In this document: positions 8,596 to 17,258 of the stretch, one piece after another | How the letters are laid out: every line of letters begins with the position of its first letter | Position numbering within the stretch: position 1 is the first letter of the stretch | Program-made: the position numbers and the translations under genes | The notes under the pieces: generated by a model | What the model saw: only the letters and a program-made list of their open reading frames with translations | Database searches by the model: none | What the model was told of the DNA's origin: nothing | From: Corynebacterium minutissimum | GTDB lineage: Bacteria; Actinomycetota; Actinomycetes; Mycobacteriales; Mycobacteriaceae | NCBI RefSeq assembly: GCF_016889765.1 | Contig: NZ_CP069533.1 | Span: 186,001 to 250,000, forward strand | Direction: 5' to 3' | DNA: 64,000 nt

Positions 8596-9462
8596 TTACA
8601 CATTCTGCCAATTACCATTTGCCGTAGAGCCGCTGACGTCCTCACGCATCCTGCGAGTCAACCCTTCTTGCATAGCTAAGGCAAGTAATTCGCCGCGTTG
8701 GTTGAAAATTTTGCCCTGTGCCAATCCAGTACCGCTCTGAGCCGAAGGTGACGATTGGGAGTAAAGCATCCATTCATCCGCACGCACTGGGCGCAGGAAC
8801 CACAGGGAGTGATCGAGGCTGGCCAGCTGAATGCGGTCGCCCTGGTGCGGTAAGAGCGCAGAGCGGATAAGCGTCATATCAGACATGTAGAGCAGTGCGG
8901 ACTGGTGGAGGGCTTGGGAGGGGGCGTCGGCAAGCATGGCTCCCGTGTTACGGAACCAAATATTCCGAAATCCGGCGCCCGTCGTCTCCGCAGCGGTGGG
9001 GTCACGTCCCTCCTCCGGAACGAGGCGCACGTCCCAGTCCTCCCACTCCTTCAAAATGATGCGGGTGGCATACGGTGACTCCTTAATCGTCTCCGGCGCG
9101 GGCACTACCGGCATTGGATCCTGGTGCTCCGGACCAGTATCGCCATCCTTGTGAAAGCTGGCGATGAGAACGAAGATAAGGCGCTCGTCTTGAAAAACGC
9201 GCACGTGCCGGGTGGCAAAGGAGCGGCCATCGCGCACCCGTTCGACGCGCAGAGTAGCCGGCTGGCTGGAGTCCCCCGGCCCCACGAAGTAGCAGTGCAG
9301 CGAATGGGCCAACTTGCCCTCGACGGTGCGCTGCGCGGCGTGAAGTGCCTGCGCCATAGTCTGACCTCCAAAGGTGCGCTCAATGCGGGAAGGCACAACA
9401 GGGCTGCGGAAAGTATCCTCACCCACCTGCTCAATATCGACCGCCTGTGCCACCGATGCCAT
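8596..9462 (-). CDS. tesB: Acyl-CoA thioesterase II
   Basis: Hydrolyses acyl-CoA to free fatty acid and CoA. The 288-residue protein has the double hot-dog layout of TesB: the first half contains RTFGGQTMAQALHAAQRTV and HSLHCYFVGPGD, and the second half has LASLDHSLWFLRPVRADEWMLY followed by GRIFNQRGELLAL-type residues (here GKIFNQRGELLALAMQEGL). AGGAGG lies 8 nt before the ATG. It stands alone between yebC and the divergent DUF3817 gene. Confidence 0.93.
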   Translation of the reverse strand: MASVAQAVDIEQVGEDTFRSPVVPSRIERTFGGQTMAQALHAAQRTVEGKLAHSLHCYFVGPGDSSQPATLRVERVRDGRSFATRHVRVFQDERLIFVLIASFHKDGDTGPEHQDPMPVVPAPETIKESPYATRIILKEWEDWDVRLVPEEGRDPTAAETTGAGFRNIWFRNTGAMLADAPSQALHQSALLYMSDMTLIRSALLPHQGDRIQLASLDHSLWFLRPVRADEWMLYSQSSPSAQSGTGLAQGKIFNQRGELLALAMQEGLTRRMREDVSGSTANGNWQNV

Positions 9463-9554
9463 GCTGTCATCCTCCTCATCTGTTGGTTTTGGCGCGCACC
9501 ACGCTAACCTCGCCCATCCTACTCACAGGGTTCAACTCCTTCGACGTGAGTGCG

Positions 9555-9560
9555 TAGTAT
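9555..9560 (+). promoter_or_regulatory. -10 hexamer of the DUF3817 gene (leaderless start)
   Basis: TAGTAT ends 7 nt before the ATG at 9568, with no ribosome-binding site. The spacing matches the other leaderless genes of this window. Confidence 0.6.
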
Positions 9561-9567
9561 GTTCCGC

Positions 9568-10050
9568 ATGACATCAACTACTCCACACAGCGTGCACCGC
9601 GTGGCCGCCTACCTCGAGATGTTCACATGGGCACTGCTTATTTTCTCCATGATCCTCAAGTACTCCGGAACCACCGAGGCTCTTACCCCCTTCGGGGGCG
9701 GAATCCACGGTTTTGGCTTCCTGTGCTTCTTGCTCATGACCGCCCTGGTGTGGATTAATAACCGCTGGCCGCTCGGCGTGGGCATCCTCGGTTTGGTAGT
9801 CACCGTTATTCCATTTGCGGCGCTTCCCTTTGCCGTCTGGGTATCCAAGCGCGGTTTAGTTGATGGACCGTGGCGTTTTGCCGATGATGCGCAACCGCAG
9901 GGATTTTTCGACAAGATTCTGGCACAGGCCGTGCGCCATCCCGTGCGCACCGCCATCATTGGCCTCATTGTCGTTGCCATAGTTTTCAGTATCCTGCTGG
10001 TGCTGGGCCCACCCGTCGACGTCGAGTCCGCCATTGAAAACAATCGTTAA
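9568..10050 (+). CDS. DUF3817 family membrane protein
   Basis: Membrane protein of unknown function. The 160 residues hold three membrane segments in the DUF3817 region (about residues 11-31, 43-60 and 68-88), with the conserved YLEMFTWALLIFSMILKY and GGGIHGFGFLCFLL motifs, and one more segment near residues 130-150. ATG 9568 is chosen over an upstream in-frame ATG at 9550 because the -10 hexamer lies between them. Its end overlaps the next gene by 17 bp, which suggests translational coupling. Confidence 0.8.
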   Translation: MTSTTPHSVHRVAAYLEMFTWALLIFSMILKYSGTTEALTPFGGGIHGFGFLCFLLMTALVWINNRWPLGVGILGLVVTVIPFAALPFAVWVSKRGLVDGPWRFADDAQPQGFFDKILAQAVRHPVRTAIIGLIVVAIVFSILLVLGPPVDVESAIENNR

Positions 10051-11299
10051 AGTTCCCGCCGTATGGGCTGGGTGGGCCATTGCCCGCGTGCTACTCATAG
10101 CCTTGCTCCTAGGCAATAGGATGCCAAGTGGAGACATCAACTACTACTTAGAAGGTGTCTACGGCAACGACAGTTCCGCGATGACGGAGTATCCGCAGCC
10201 GGGCACGTGGCCGAGCGTTGTGCTGGCATGGCTTACCGGGGATAATGCCGATAACTACCGCGTGGCCTTCACGGTCATGATGCTCTTGGCTGATGCCCTC
10301 TTCCTGGCCCTCCTCCTCCGCAACAATGACGGGCGGCGCTCCGTGTTCGCTGCCGCGTGGTTCTGGGTTTTCTTCGGCACGGCGGCCGGTCATGTCTTTG
10401 TGTGGCGCCTTGACTTGTACCCAGCACTCCTTGTCGCAGGCGCAGGCGCACTCCTCGCTACTCATCCACGCATAGCTTCTGCACTTCTAGCGTGGGCTAC
10501 CACCGTTAAGCTCTGGCCGGGTGTGCTCGCCGCGGGCCTGGTGGGGGCTGCTCGCTCACGTTCAACCTGGCGACGCCTAGCCGCATTCTGTGGAACCATT
10601 GTCGGAATATGCCTGGCTGTTGCAGTGCTGACCGGCGCGGATCGGCTCGTGTCTCCCCTGTCCTATCAGGAGGAGCGGGGACTTCAGATCGAATCTCTTG
10701 CGGCCACGTGGCACGTTCTTCAGGCGCACCGTCACCCGGGTACGTGGAACATCGGTTATGCCGCATCCAAAAGCTATGAGATCACCGGCCCCGGCGTGGA
10801 TACTGCTCTAACGCTCAGCACGATCGCCATGGTGTGTGCCCTGGTGTGGATAGTCGCCGTGGCTGCCTCTCGTTTCCTGCGCGGCGGCTGGGATCCCCAT
10901 TCCACCGTTGTCTTCTTTGTCGCCGCAACTCTTCTGCTCATCGCAACCAATAAGGTCTTCTCACCGCAGTACATCGTGTGGCTTGGCCCCATCCTCGCCG
11001 TGGCTATCCGTTCGGAGATTCCGCGGGAGACACCGAATGACAAGCGGTTGGCATCCGACCGCACTGGGCTGCGCACCATCATGGCCATTCTCGCGGTAGC
11101 CGCGGCAGCACTGGGAACGTATATCTATCCCTACGGTTATGACTACGTGTGGCTTCACCTGGGTGAGAATCTGCAGCCGGTCTACGCACTCGTGGTGCGC
11201 AACCTGCTGATTCTCAGCATGGCTGTTACCGCCCTCATGTGGCATCGCCTTGAGTTCACCGCCGCACGGACTGCGGAGCAGTCAACGCGGACAGATTAA
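10034..11299 (+). CDS. GT87-type (DUF2029) membrane glycosyltransferase
   Basis: A polytopic membrane protein of 421 residues that resembles the GT-C glycosyltransferases of family 87. In Corynebacteriales these use polyprenyl-phosphate-mannose to build mannosylated lipids. Visible family features are the early acidic motif GDINYYLEGVYGN near residue 33, the VWRLDLYPALLVAGAG and TTVKLWPGVLAAGLVGA helices, and NKVFSPQYIVWLGPILAVA near the C-terminus. A TTG start at 10034 inside the previous gene is used; the start is uncertain. The stop overlaps the convergent LemA-like gene by 4 bp. Confidence 0.75.
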   Translation: MKTIVKVPAVWAGWAIARVLLIALLLGNRMPSGDINYYLEGVYGNDSSAMTEYPQPGTWPSVVLAWLTGDNADNYRVAFTVMMLLADALFLALLLRNNDGRRSVFAAAWFWVFFGTAAGHVFVWRLDLYPALLVAGAGALLATHPRIASALLAWATTVKLWPGVLAAGLVGAARSRSTWRRLAAFCGTIVGICLAVAVLTGADRLVSPLSYQEERGLQIESLAATWHVLQAHRHPGTWNIGYAASKSYEITGPGVDTALTLSTIAMVCALVWIVAVAASRFLRGGWDPHSTVVFFVAATLLLIATNKVFSPQYIVWLGPILAVAIRSEIPRETPNDKRLASDRTGLRTIMAILAVAAAALGTYIYPYGYDYVWLHLGENLQPVYALVVRNLLILSMAVTALMWHRLEFTAARTAEQSTRTD

Positions 11300-11754
11300 A
11301 CGTCGATCTGGCTGAGCTCAAAGAACTCCGGAAGCTTGGCCGTGCCGCCCAAGCGGAGCCACTTCACTGCCGGACGCAGGCGTAGGGCGCGGGTATCGCT
11401 GACCGCCTCGTTGTAGAAGCGGTGGGCGAGGTGGATGCGCCCCTCGGCGTCGGCAAGCAAGGCAGGCCTAGTTTCGAAACGCTGCGCAATCGCTGCTGAT
11501 AGCTCCCGCTCACGCGTCGTCCGCTCATCGAAATTCCCCTGGGTCAAGTCCGTGGACTCAGCGCGTGCTGCAAGGTGTTGGAGCTCCGGAGCCAACGCGC
11601 TGATCACCGCCGCCCGACGGTCAAGGGTAGCCTCAAGCTGCGCGAGGGCCGCGTCGGTACGGATGTGTAAAGAGTTGAGACGCTGCGCCGTCAACAATGC
11701 CCACATGGCAATAACGAGCACCACGGCTAAGGCGATGACAAGTTCAATGGCCAT
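11296..11754 (-). CDS. LemA-like membrane-anchored protein
   Basis: The 152-residue protein has one N-terminal membrane helix (residues 4-24) and then a charged, largely helical domain. RLNSLHIRTDAALAQLEATL near residue 29, a helical bundle and HRFYNEAVSDTRALR match the LemA layout. Function unknown. Its ATG follows the pimA stop codon directly, so it is the last gene of the thrS-pimA operon. The same operon end position is taken by small membrane proteins in related genomes. Confidence 0.75.
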   Translation of the reverse strand: MAIELVIALAVVLVIAMWALLTAQRLNSLHIRTDAALAQLEATLDRRAAVISALAPELQHLAARAESTDLTQGNFDERTTRERELSAAIAQRFETRPALLADAEGRIHLAHRFYNEAVSDTRALRLRPAVKWLRLGGTAKLPEFFELSQIDV

Positions 11755-12873
11755 CTACTTCACCTGCACCTTCGTTCCATCCGCCACAGTTTCATAGACC
11801 TGCATCACGGCTGCGGCGACGTGGTCCCAGTCGTACTCACGAGCGCGTTGCTCGCCTGCTCGTGTCAAGGCCGCGCGCTTGTCCGGGTGAGCCACGAGTT
11901 CTTCTAGAACTCGGGCGAGGTCCGTAGCGTCCCCGTTGCGAAAGAGCACACCCGCGGGAGTATCCGATTCGACATTGCACACCGCGGCAAAAGCTTCAAG
12001 GTCTGACGCCACCACGGCGCATCCAGCGGCCATGGCCTCCACGAGCACAATGCCGAAACTCTCCCCGCCAGTATTAGGCGCAACATAAATATCCGCTCGA
12101 CCAAGGATGGCGGCCTTCTCCGCATCGCTGACGCGGCCGACGAAGTCCACGCCAGGGACGCTGCGTGGGTGGCCACCGCCCATGACGGTCACACGCACTT
12201 TTTCCGGAAGGAGTGTGAGGGCTTCAAGGAGAATGTCGAGGCCTTTGCGTGGTTCATCGAGGCGCCCCAGGAACACGATCTCTACCGGCGTCTCACTACC
12301 GCCTTCGCGGGGCAGTGCGTGGTCTTGAGCCTGTGCGCGTTCACGGGCATAGACCGAGGTATCCACTCCATTCGGGATGAGGACGGGGTCCCCACCAAGT
12401 TGCTCAACCTGCCAGCGCCGCGCCATCTCCGACACAGCAATTCCTCCGCGAATCTTCTCCAGATACGGGCGAAGTATAGGTTTGACCAAGGTGAGAACCA
12501 ACGAACTGGAGGCGGACGCATGGTATGTCGCCACGATGGGCCCCTGCACCATGGCTAACGCTGCCATGGAATAGCTCGGCGAATTGGGTTCGTGGATATG
12601 AAGGACGTCGAACTGCCCTTCCCGGATGAAACGCTTGATATTGCGGCCCACGTGCGGGCCAATAGCGAGACGAGCCACGGATCCGTTATAGGTAATAGGG
12701 ATTGCCCAGCCACCTTTGCGGACGAAGCTAGGCACCTGCGTGCTTGTCGACGCCGGCCCCAGCACCTCAACCTCGTGTCCTTGCTCGATAAAAACCGTAG
12801 CCAGGTCAAGGATGTGGGCCTGAACTCCACCGGGTTCATCAAAAGAGTAGGGGCAAACAATACCGATGCGCAT
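11755..12873 (-). CDS. pimA: Phosphatidylinositol mannosyltransferase PimA
   Basis: PimA adds the first mannose from GDP-mannose to position 2 of phosphatidylinositol on the inner face of the membrane. The 372-residue GT4 enzyme (GT-B fold) begins MRIGIVCPYSFDEPGGVQAH, a typical acceptor-binding loop. IPNGVDTSVY, the FLGRLDEPRKGLDILLEAL segment and the donor-site ESFGIVLVEAMAAGCAVVAS (E-x7-E) follow. It sits directly after the acyltransferase and the PI synthase genes, so the operon encodes consecutive steps. Confidence 0.95.
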   Translation of the reverse strand: MRIGIVCPYSFDEPGGVQAHILDLATVFIEQGHEVEVLGPASTSTQVPSFVRKGGWAIPITYNGSVARLAIGPHVGRNIKRFIREGQFDVLHIHEPNSPSYSMAALAMVQGPIVATYHASASSSLVLTLVKPILRPYLEKIRGGIAVSEMARRWQVEQLGGDPVLIPNGVDTSVYARERAQAQDHALPREGGSETPVEIVFLGRLDEPRKGLDILLEALTLLPEKVRVTVMGGGHPRSVPGVDFVGRVSDAEKAAILGRADIYVAPNTGGESFGIVLVEAMAAGCAVVASDLEAFAAVCNVESDTPAGVLFRNGDATDLARVLEELVAHPDKRAALTRAGEQRAREYDWDHVAAAVMQVYETVADGTKVQVK

Positions 12874-12890
12874 GATGGTCTTCCTCTTCC

Positions 12891-13796
12891 CTACTGTGTG
12901 TCTCGCTGCTTGTGGCGGCGACGTTCAACGTCCGTGTTCCACTGCGGCTGCAACATATGCCAGTCTTCCGGATGCTCACGGATGTTGTCGGCAAAGCCAT
13001 CCGCCATCCGTTGGCAGGTTTCCTGCAGCGTTGTGACCTCTATTTCAGGGCTCACGGAAAGCCCCCAGCCACCGCCGTCGAAGTAGGAATGCACGACATG
13101 CAGCGCCGCACCAGTCTCGATGGCCAATTGGGCCGGACCTGCCGCCACGTTGGCGTCCTCCCCCATGAAGTCCACAGTGACGCCAGTACGGGTGAGATCG
13201 CGTTCAGCTAGAAGACACACCACACCGCCACGTTCAAGAGTGTCTTTGAGACGCGGGAAAGGTGAGGCCGAGGCTCCGGTCAGAGGGAGGACGGTAAAGC
13301 CGAGGCTTTCACGGTAGTCCACGAAGGCATCGAAAAGCGCCTCCGGCTTCAGCCTCTCCGCCACCGTGGTGAACCCTCCATAGTGGTTCACACAGAACAC
13401 ACCTGCCATGTCCCAGTTTCCCGAGTGCGGCAAAGCGAAGATGACTCCACGGCCGGACGCGATGGACGCATCCGAATGTTCTTTGCCTTTCATTCCTGCG
13501 AGAAGCTGCTCATGTAAGGACGGGTCCGCGTGAATGGCAGGCAGGCGAAAAGCCTCAAGCCAATAGCGCATATAGGATCGCATAGAGTCCCGCACCAACG
13601 TCCGGGTGACATTCTCTGGGCCCACCACACGGCTGAGGTTCTGGCGTAGCTGTTCCATCCCCGCACCATTGTCGCTGGCATAGTCGGCGCCGCGTTCAAA
13701 CAACCACGCTGCAATTGGCTGTGGAAGATAACGCACAATCTTCCAACAAGCAATATATGCCGCAGCAGTAAGGTTCTCCCGATTCACACGTGCCAT
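12891..13796 (-). CDS. patA: Phosphatidylinositol mannoside acyltransferase
   Basis: Transfers an acyl chain to the mannose of PIM1 or PIM2. The 301-residue protein belongs to the LpxL/HtrB-like acyltransferases: ALPHSGNWDMAG gives the catalytic HxxxxD-type motif near residue 125, and FPRLKDTLERGGVVCLLAERD and VDFMGEDANVAAGPAQLAI match the conserved downstream blocks. AAGGAGG lies about 10 nt before the ATG. The gene lies between pgsA and pimA, the same order as in mycobacteria. Confidence 0.93.
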   Translation of the reverse strand: MARVNRENLTAAAYIACWKIVRYLPQPIAAWLFERGADYASDNGAGMEQLRQNLSRVVGPENVTRTLVRDSMRSYMRYWLEAFRLPAIHADPSLHEQLLAGMKGKEHSDASIASGRGVIFALPHSGNWDMAGVFCVNHYGGFTTVAERLKPEALFDAFVDYRESLGFTVLPLTGASASPFPRLKDTLERGGVVCLLAERDLTRTGVTVDFMGEDANVAAGPAQLAIETGAALHVVHSYFDGGGWGLSVSPEIEVTTLQETCQRMADGFADNIREHPEDWHMLQPQWNTDVERRRHKQRDTQ

Positions 13797-13834
13797 GGTA
13801 GATGCTCCCTCCTTGGGAATGGGGGCTTAAGGGT

Positions 13835-14461
13835 CTACAGGTCCTTCATAAACCGAGATGTGGTGTCTTGGCGTGCTGCCTGACGCATGCGCTGGTAGAT
13901 AGTCAACACCGACCCCACGGCCAGCAACCACAACGCAATCTCCAGCGCATAGGGAACGCCGAGCCCCTCGAGGCCCACGCCACCCAGGCCGAGGATAAGG
14001 CGTTCGGGGCGTTCGACGAGACCGCCGACCATCTTAAAGCCGGAAGCTTCTCCACGGGCCTTGACATAAGAGATGACCTGGGAGCTTACCAGCACAATCA
14101 TGCAGGCGGCGAAGTTCAATGGATGGGCATTGTCAATGTAGACCATCCAATAGGCAATGGCGGCGAATAGTGCGCCGTCGGTGATGCGGTCACATGAGGC
14201 ATCCAGCGTTGCGCCAAACTTCGATCCGCCCGTGGTCAGGCGAGCCATTGTGCCGTCGAGCATGTCGAACGCAGAAAACAGGCCGGACAGAATAGCAGCA
14301 GCAAAAAGGTGATCGAGCGGGATAAGGATGACCGAGATGGCGATGGTGACGATGGTGCCCACCACGGTTACCGCATTCGGGGTCAAGCCCATCTTGAGAA
14401 AGAGCTTGGCCACCGGTACCACGACCACGGCGGCGGGCTTGCGCCCATGAACACTAAGCAT
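13835..14461 (-). CDS. pgsA: Phosphatidylinositol (phosphate) synthase, CDP-alcohol phosphatidyltransferase
   Basis: Joins CDP-diacylglycerol to an inositol (phosphate) head group, the step before PIM synthesis. At 208 residues from ATG 14461 the protein has six predicted membrane helices and the CDP-alcohol phosphatidyltransferase signature DMLDGTMARLTTGGSKFGA with the later Asp in TLDASCDRITD (D-G-x2-A-R-x8-G-x3-D-x3-D). The longer upstream frame would run deep into the HIT gene; ATG 14461 overlaps that gene by 8 bp and follows it directly. Confidence 0.95.
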   Translation of the reverse strand: MLSVHGRKPAAVVVVPVAKLFLKMGLTPNAVTVVGTIVTIAISVILIPLDHLFAAAILSGLFSAFDMLDGTMARLTTGGSKFGATLDASCDRITDGALFAAIAYWMVYIDNAHPLNFAACMIVLVSSQVISYVKARGEASGFKMVGGLVERPERLILGLGGVGLEGLGVPYALEIALWLLAVGSVLTIYQRMRQAARQDTTSRFMKDL

Positions 14462-15032
14462 GTGCTTCTCCTGGAATGAGTCCCTCGTCAGCGAGCTCCG
14501 CCCACCCCTGTGCGAGCAGAGAGCGGGTGTCTTTGAGGAGCTGCGGCAGCACTTTAACTCCATCCACAATAGTCATGAAATTCGAGTCTCCACTCCAGCG
14601 CGGCACAATATGCATGTGGAGATGCTGACCCACAGATCCTCCCGAGGCGCGTCCCAGGTTAAACCCAGCATTGACCGCGTCAGGGCCCGAAACCTTTTTG
14701 AGAACCCGAATGGCAGCCTGGGCAAAGCGGAAAAGCTCCTGGGACTCTTCTTCGGTGAGATTCTCAAGCTCAGATTCTTGACGATACGGAATGACCATCA
14801 TGTGGCCGGCGTTGTAGGGGTACAAATTAAGTACGCAGTAGACGAGCTCACCGCGGGCCACGATGAGTCCGTCTTCGTCCGCCATCTGCGGAATCTCGAC
14901 GAAAGGATTACGCGCAGTCGTAGGCACGTCGCCGGCACCGCCCTCCCGCTTGATGTAGCTCATGCGGTACGGCGCCCACAGGCGCTCCAAGCGGTCGGGG
15001 CTTCCCAGGCCGGTATCGACGTACTCTTCCAC
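14454..15032 (-). CDS. HIT family nucleotide hydrolase/phosphorylase
   Basis: A histidine-triad protein; the physiological substrate is unknown, with AP4A phosphorylase-like enzymes as the nearest characterised relatives. I use the GTG at 15032, preceded by GAAAGGA about 10 nt upstream, which gives 192 residues starting VEEYVDTGLG. A longer frame exists but would overlap the thrS end by 60 bp. The HIT motif QHLHMHIVPRW lies near residue 140, and GHMMVIPYR and NLGRASGGSVGQHLH are the typical flanks. It is part of the thrS-pgsA-pimA operon. Confidence 0.93.
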   Translation of the reverse strand: MEEYVDTGLGSPDRLERLWAPYRMSYIKREGGAGDVPTTARNPFVEIPQMADEDGLIVARGELVYCVLNLYPYNAGHMMVIPYRQESELENLTEEESQELFRFAQAAIRVLKKVSGPDAVNAGFNLGRASGGSVGQHLHMHIVPRWSGDSNFMTIVDGVKVLPQLLKDTRSLLAQGWAELADEGLIPGEAHA

Positions 15033-15100
15033 TCTGTGTTTCGTCCTTTCTTCGGGGTCCAGACTCCCCTGCCTGGACGTCGTCGTCTCAGGAAATCCGT

Positions 15101-17164
15101 TTAGACGCGCTCGGCGATGCTGTCTTTGGTTGGCTGTTCGTTGTTGCGCTCGCGAACCCACGCCTCAATGACCTCAACAGCGATTGCCACCGGCACGCCG
15201 TTGACCTGAGTGCCGTCGAGGAAGCGGAAGGACACCGCGTTGGCCTCGACATCTCGCTCACCTGCGAGCAACATGAAGGGAACCTTGCCGGTGGTGTGGT
15301 TGCGGATCTTCTTCTGCATGCGGTCATCGGAAGTATCAACATCAGCACGCAGCCCACGCTTGCGCAGTTCGGCGCAAACCTCCTCCAGGTGTGGGGCGAA
15401 GGTATCAGCAACCGGAATGCCAACCACCTGGTGCGGGGCCAACCAGGCAGGGAAAGCACCAGCGTAGTGCTCAAGGAGCACACCGAAAAAGCGCTCAATA
15501 GAACCGAACAGGGCGCGGTGGATCATGATGGGGCGCTGCTTGGTGCCGTCCGACGCCGTGTACTCCAGCTCGAAGCGCTCCGGAAGGTTGAAGTCCAGCT
15601 GGACGGTGGACATCTGCCAGGTACGGCCAATGGCATCGCGTGCCTGCACAGAAATCTTTGGGCCGTAGAAAGCCGCGCCTGCTGGGTCCGGGACCAAGTC
15701 GAGGCCTGACTTCTCCGCTACCGACTGCAAGATCTTCGTCGAGCGCTCCCAAATCTCATCAGAACCGACGTACTTATTCGGGTCCTTGGTAGAAAGCTCC
15801 AGATAGAAGTCATCCAGGCCGTAGTCCTTGAGCAGGGAGATGATGAACTCCAGTACCTTGGTCAGCTCTTCCTCCAACTGCTCCGGGGTGCAGTAGATGT
15901 GGGAGTCATCCTGAGTGAAGCCGCGCGCACGGGTCAGGCCGTGGATGACACCGGACTTCTCATAGCGGTAGACAGTACCGAACTCGAAGAGGCGCAGCGG
16001 CAGCTCGCGGTAGGAGCGGCCACGCGAGGCGAAGATGAGGTTGTGCATGGGGCAGTTCATCGGCTTGGCATAGTAGTCCTGCGGCTGCTTGGTGCAGTTG
16101 CCGTCGTCGTCCCACTCGCCGTCGAGCTGCATCGGCGGGAACATTCCGTCTGCGTAGAAGTCGAGGTGACCAGACTTCTTGAACAGATCACCCTTGGTCA
16201 GGTGCGGGGTGGACACGAAGGAGTAGCCGTCCGCGATGTGGCGGCGGCGGGAGTGCTCTTCCATCTCCATGCGCACGGTAGCGCCATTGGGGTGGAAGAC
16301 CGGGAAGCCGGAACCGATCTCGTCCGGGAAGGAGAACAGGTCCAGCTCCGCACCGAGGCGGCGGTGGTCACGCTTCTCTGCCTCTTCCACCATGGTCTTG
16401 TAGGACTCAAGCGCCTCCTTAGATTCGAAGGCGGTGCCGTAGATACGCTGCAGACCAGCCTTGGACTGGTCACCGCGCCAGTAGGCAGCAGAAGAACGCG
16501 TCAGAGTAAAAGCGGGGATGTACTTGGTGGTGGGCACGTGCGGTCCACGGCACAGATCGAACCACTCCACCTCGCCGGTGCGTGGGTTGATGTTGTCGTA
16601 GTGGGTCAGATCTCCGGCACCAACTTCGGCGGCCTCATCGGAATCCGGATCTACGTTGCCCTTGTCCTGAACCAGCTCCAGCTTGAAGGGCTCGTTGGCG
16701 AGGGCTGCCTCGGCTTCCTCAGTGGTTTCGTACACGCGGCGCTCGAAGCGCTGGCCGCCCTTGATAATCTTCTTCATGCGCTTCTCAATCGCCTTGAGGT
16801 CCTCGGGGGTAAAGGGTTCGGCGGTTTGGAAGTCGAAGTAGAAGCCGTTCTCAATGGCGGGGCCGATGCCCAGCTTGGTGCCAGGGAACTCGGCCTGTAC
16901 GGCCTGGGCCATGACGTGACCGCAGGAGTGGCGGATAACAGCGCGGCCGTCTTCTTCGCAGGCGGCGACGGGCGTGAATTCGGCGTCGGTCTCCGGGGTG
17001 TGGGACAGGTCGAAGAGGGTGCCATCGGCACCGCGGACCACGACGACTGCTTCTGGGCCCTTGTTGGGCAGGTCATGCTCGCGCATTGCCGCACCCACGG
17101 CAGTTCCGGCCGGGACCGTAATCGGCTCGTAGTTGACCGGGACTGCTGGAATCATTTCCGCCAT
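15101..17164 (-). CDS. thrS: Threonine--tRNA ligase
   Basis: Charges tRNA-Thr with threonine. I use ATG 17164 (687 residues), which has AAAGGAG about 11 nt upstream; a GTG nine codons earlier is possible. The protein carries an N-terminal TGS-type domain, the editing-domain zinc site HSCGHVMAQAV, class II motif 1 around GSGFPVFHPNGATVR, motif 2 RYEKSGVIHGLTRARGFTQD, and motif 3 with PIMIHRALFGSIERF, then the anticodon-binding domain. It is the first gene of the phosphatidylinositol mannoside operon. I saw no T-box in the 94 bp upstream. Confidence 0.97.
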   Translation of the reverse strand: MAEMIPAVPVNYEPITVPAGTAVGAAMREHDLPNKGPEAVVVVRGADGTLFDLSHTPETDAEFTPVAACEEDGRAVIRHSCGHVMAQAVQAEFPGTKLGIGPAIENGFYFDFQTAEPFTPEDLKAIEKRMKKIIKGGQRFERRVYETTEEAEAALANEPFKLELVQDKGNVDPDSDEAAEVGAGDLTHYDNINPRTGEVEWFDLCRGPHVPTTKYIPAFTLTRSSAAYWRGDQSKAGLQRIYGTAFESKEALESYKTMVEEAEKRDHRRLGAELDLFSFPDEIGSGFPVFHPNGATVRMEMEEHSRRRHIADGYSFVSTPHLTKGDLFKKSGHLDFYADGMFPPMQLDGEWDDDGNCTKQPQDYYAKPMNCPMHNLIFASRGRSYRELPLRLFEFGTVYRYEKSGVIHGLTRARGFTQDDSHIYCTPEQLEEELTKVLEFIISLLKDYGLDDFYLELSTKDPNKYVGSDEIWERSTKILQSVAEKSGLDLVPDPAGAAFYGPKISVQARDAIGRTWQMSTVQLDFNLPERFELEYTASDGTKQRPIMIHRALFGSIERFFGVLLEHYAGAFPAWLAPHQVVGIPVADTFAPHLEEVCAELRKRGLRADVDTSDDRMQKKIRNHTTGKVPFMLLAGERDVEANAVSFRFLDGTQVNGVPVAIAVEVIEAWVRERNNEQPTKDSIAERV

Positions 17165-17258
17165 GACTTGTTGCGCTCCTTTTGCGCTCACGCGCCGCTC
17201 GACATACCTGGCCGAGCAGCACTCATTGAGAAAGTTACAGCGGCTAAGTCTACCCCTG

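Noticed and set aside
17165..17258. A T-box or other riboswitch in front of thrS
   Set aside because: The upstream gap is only 94 bp and shows no T-box sequence or terminator/antiterminator pair.
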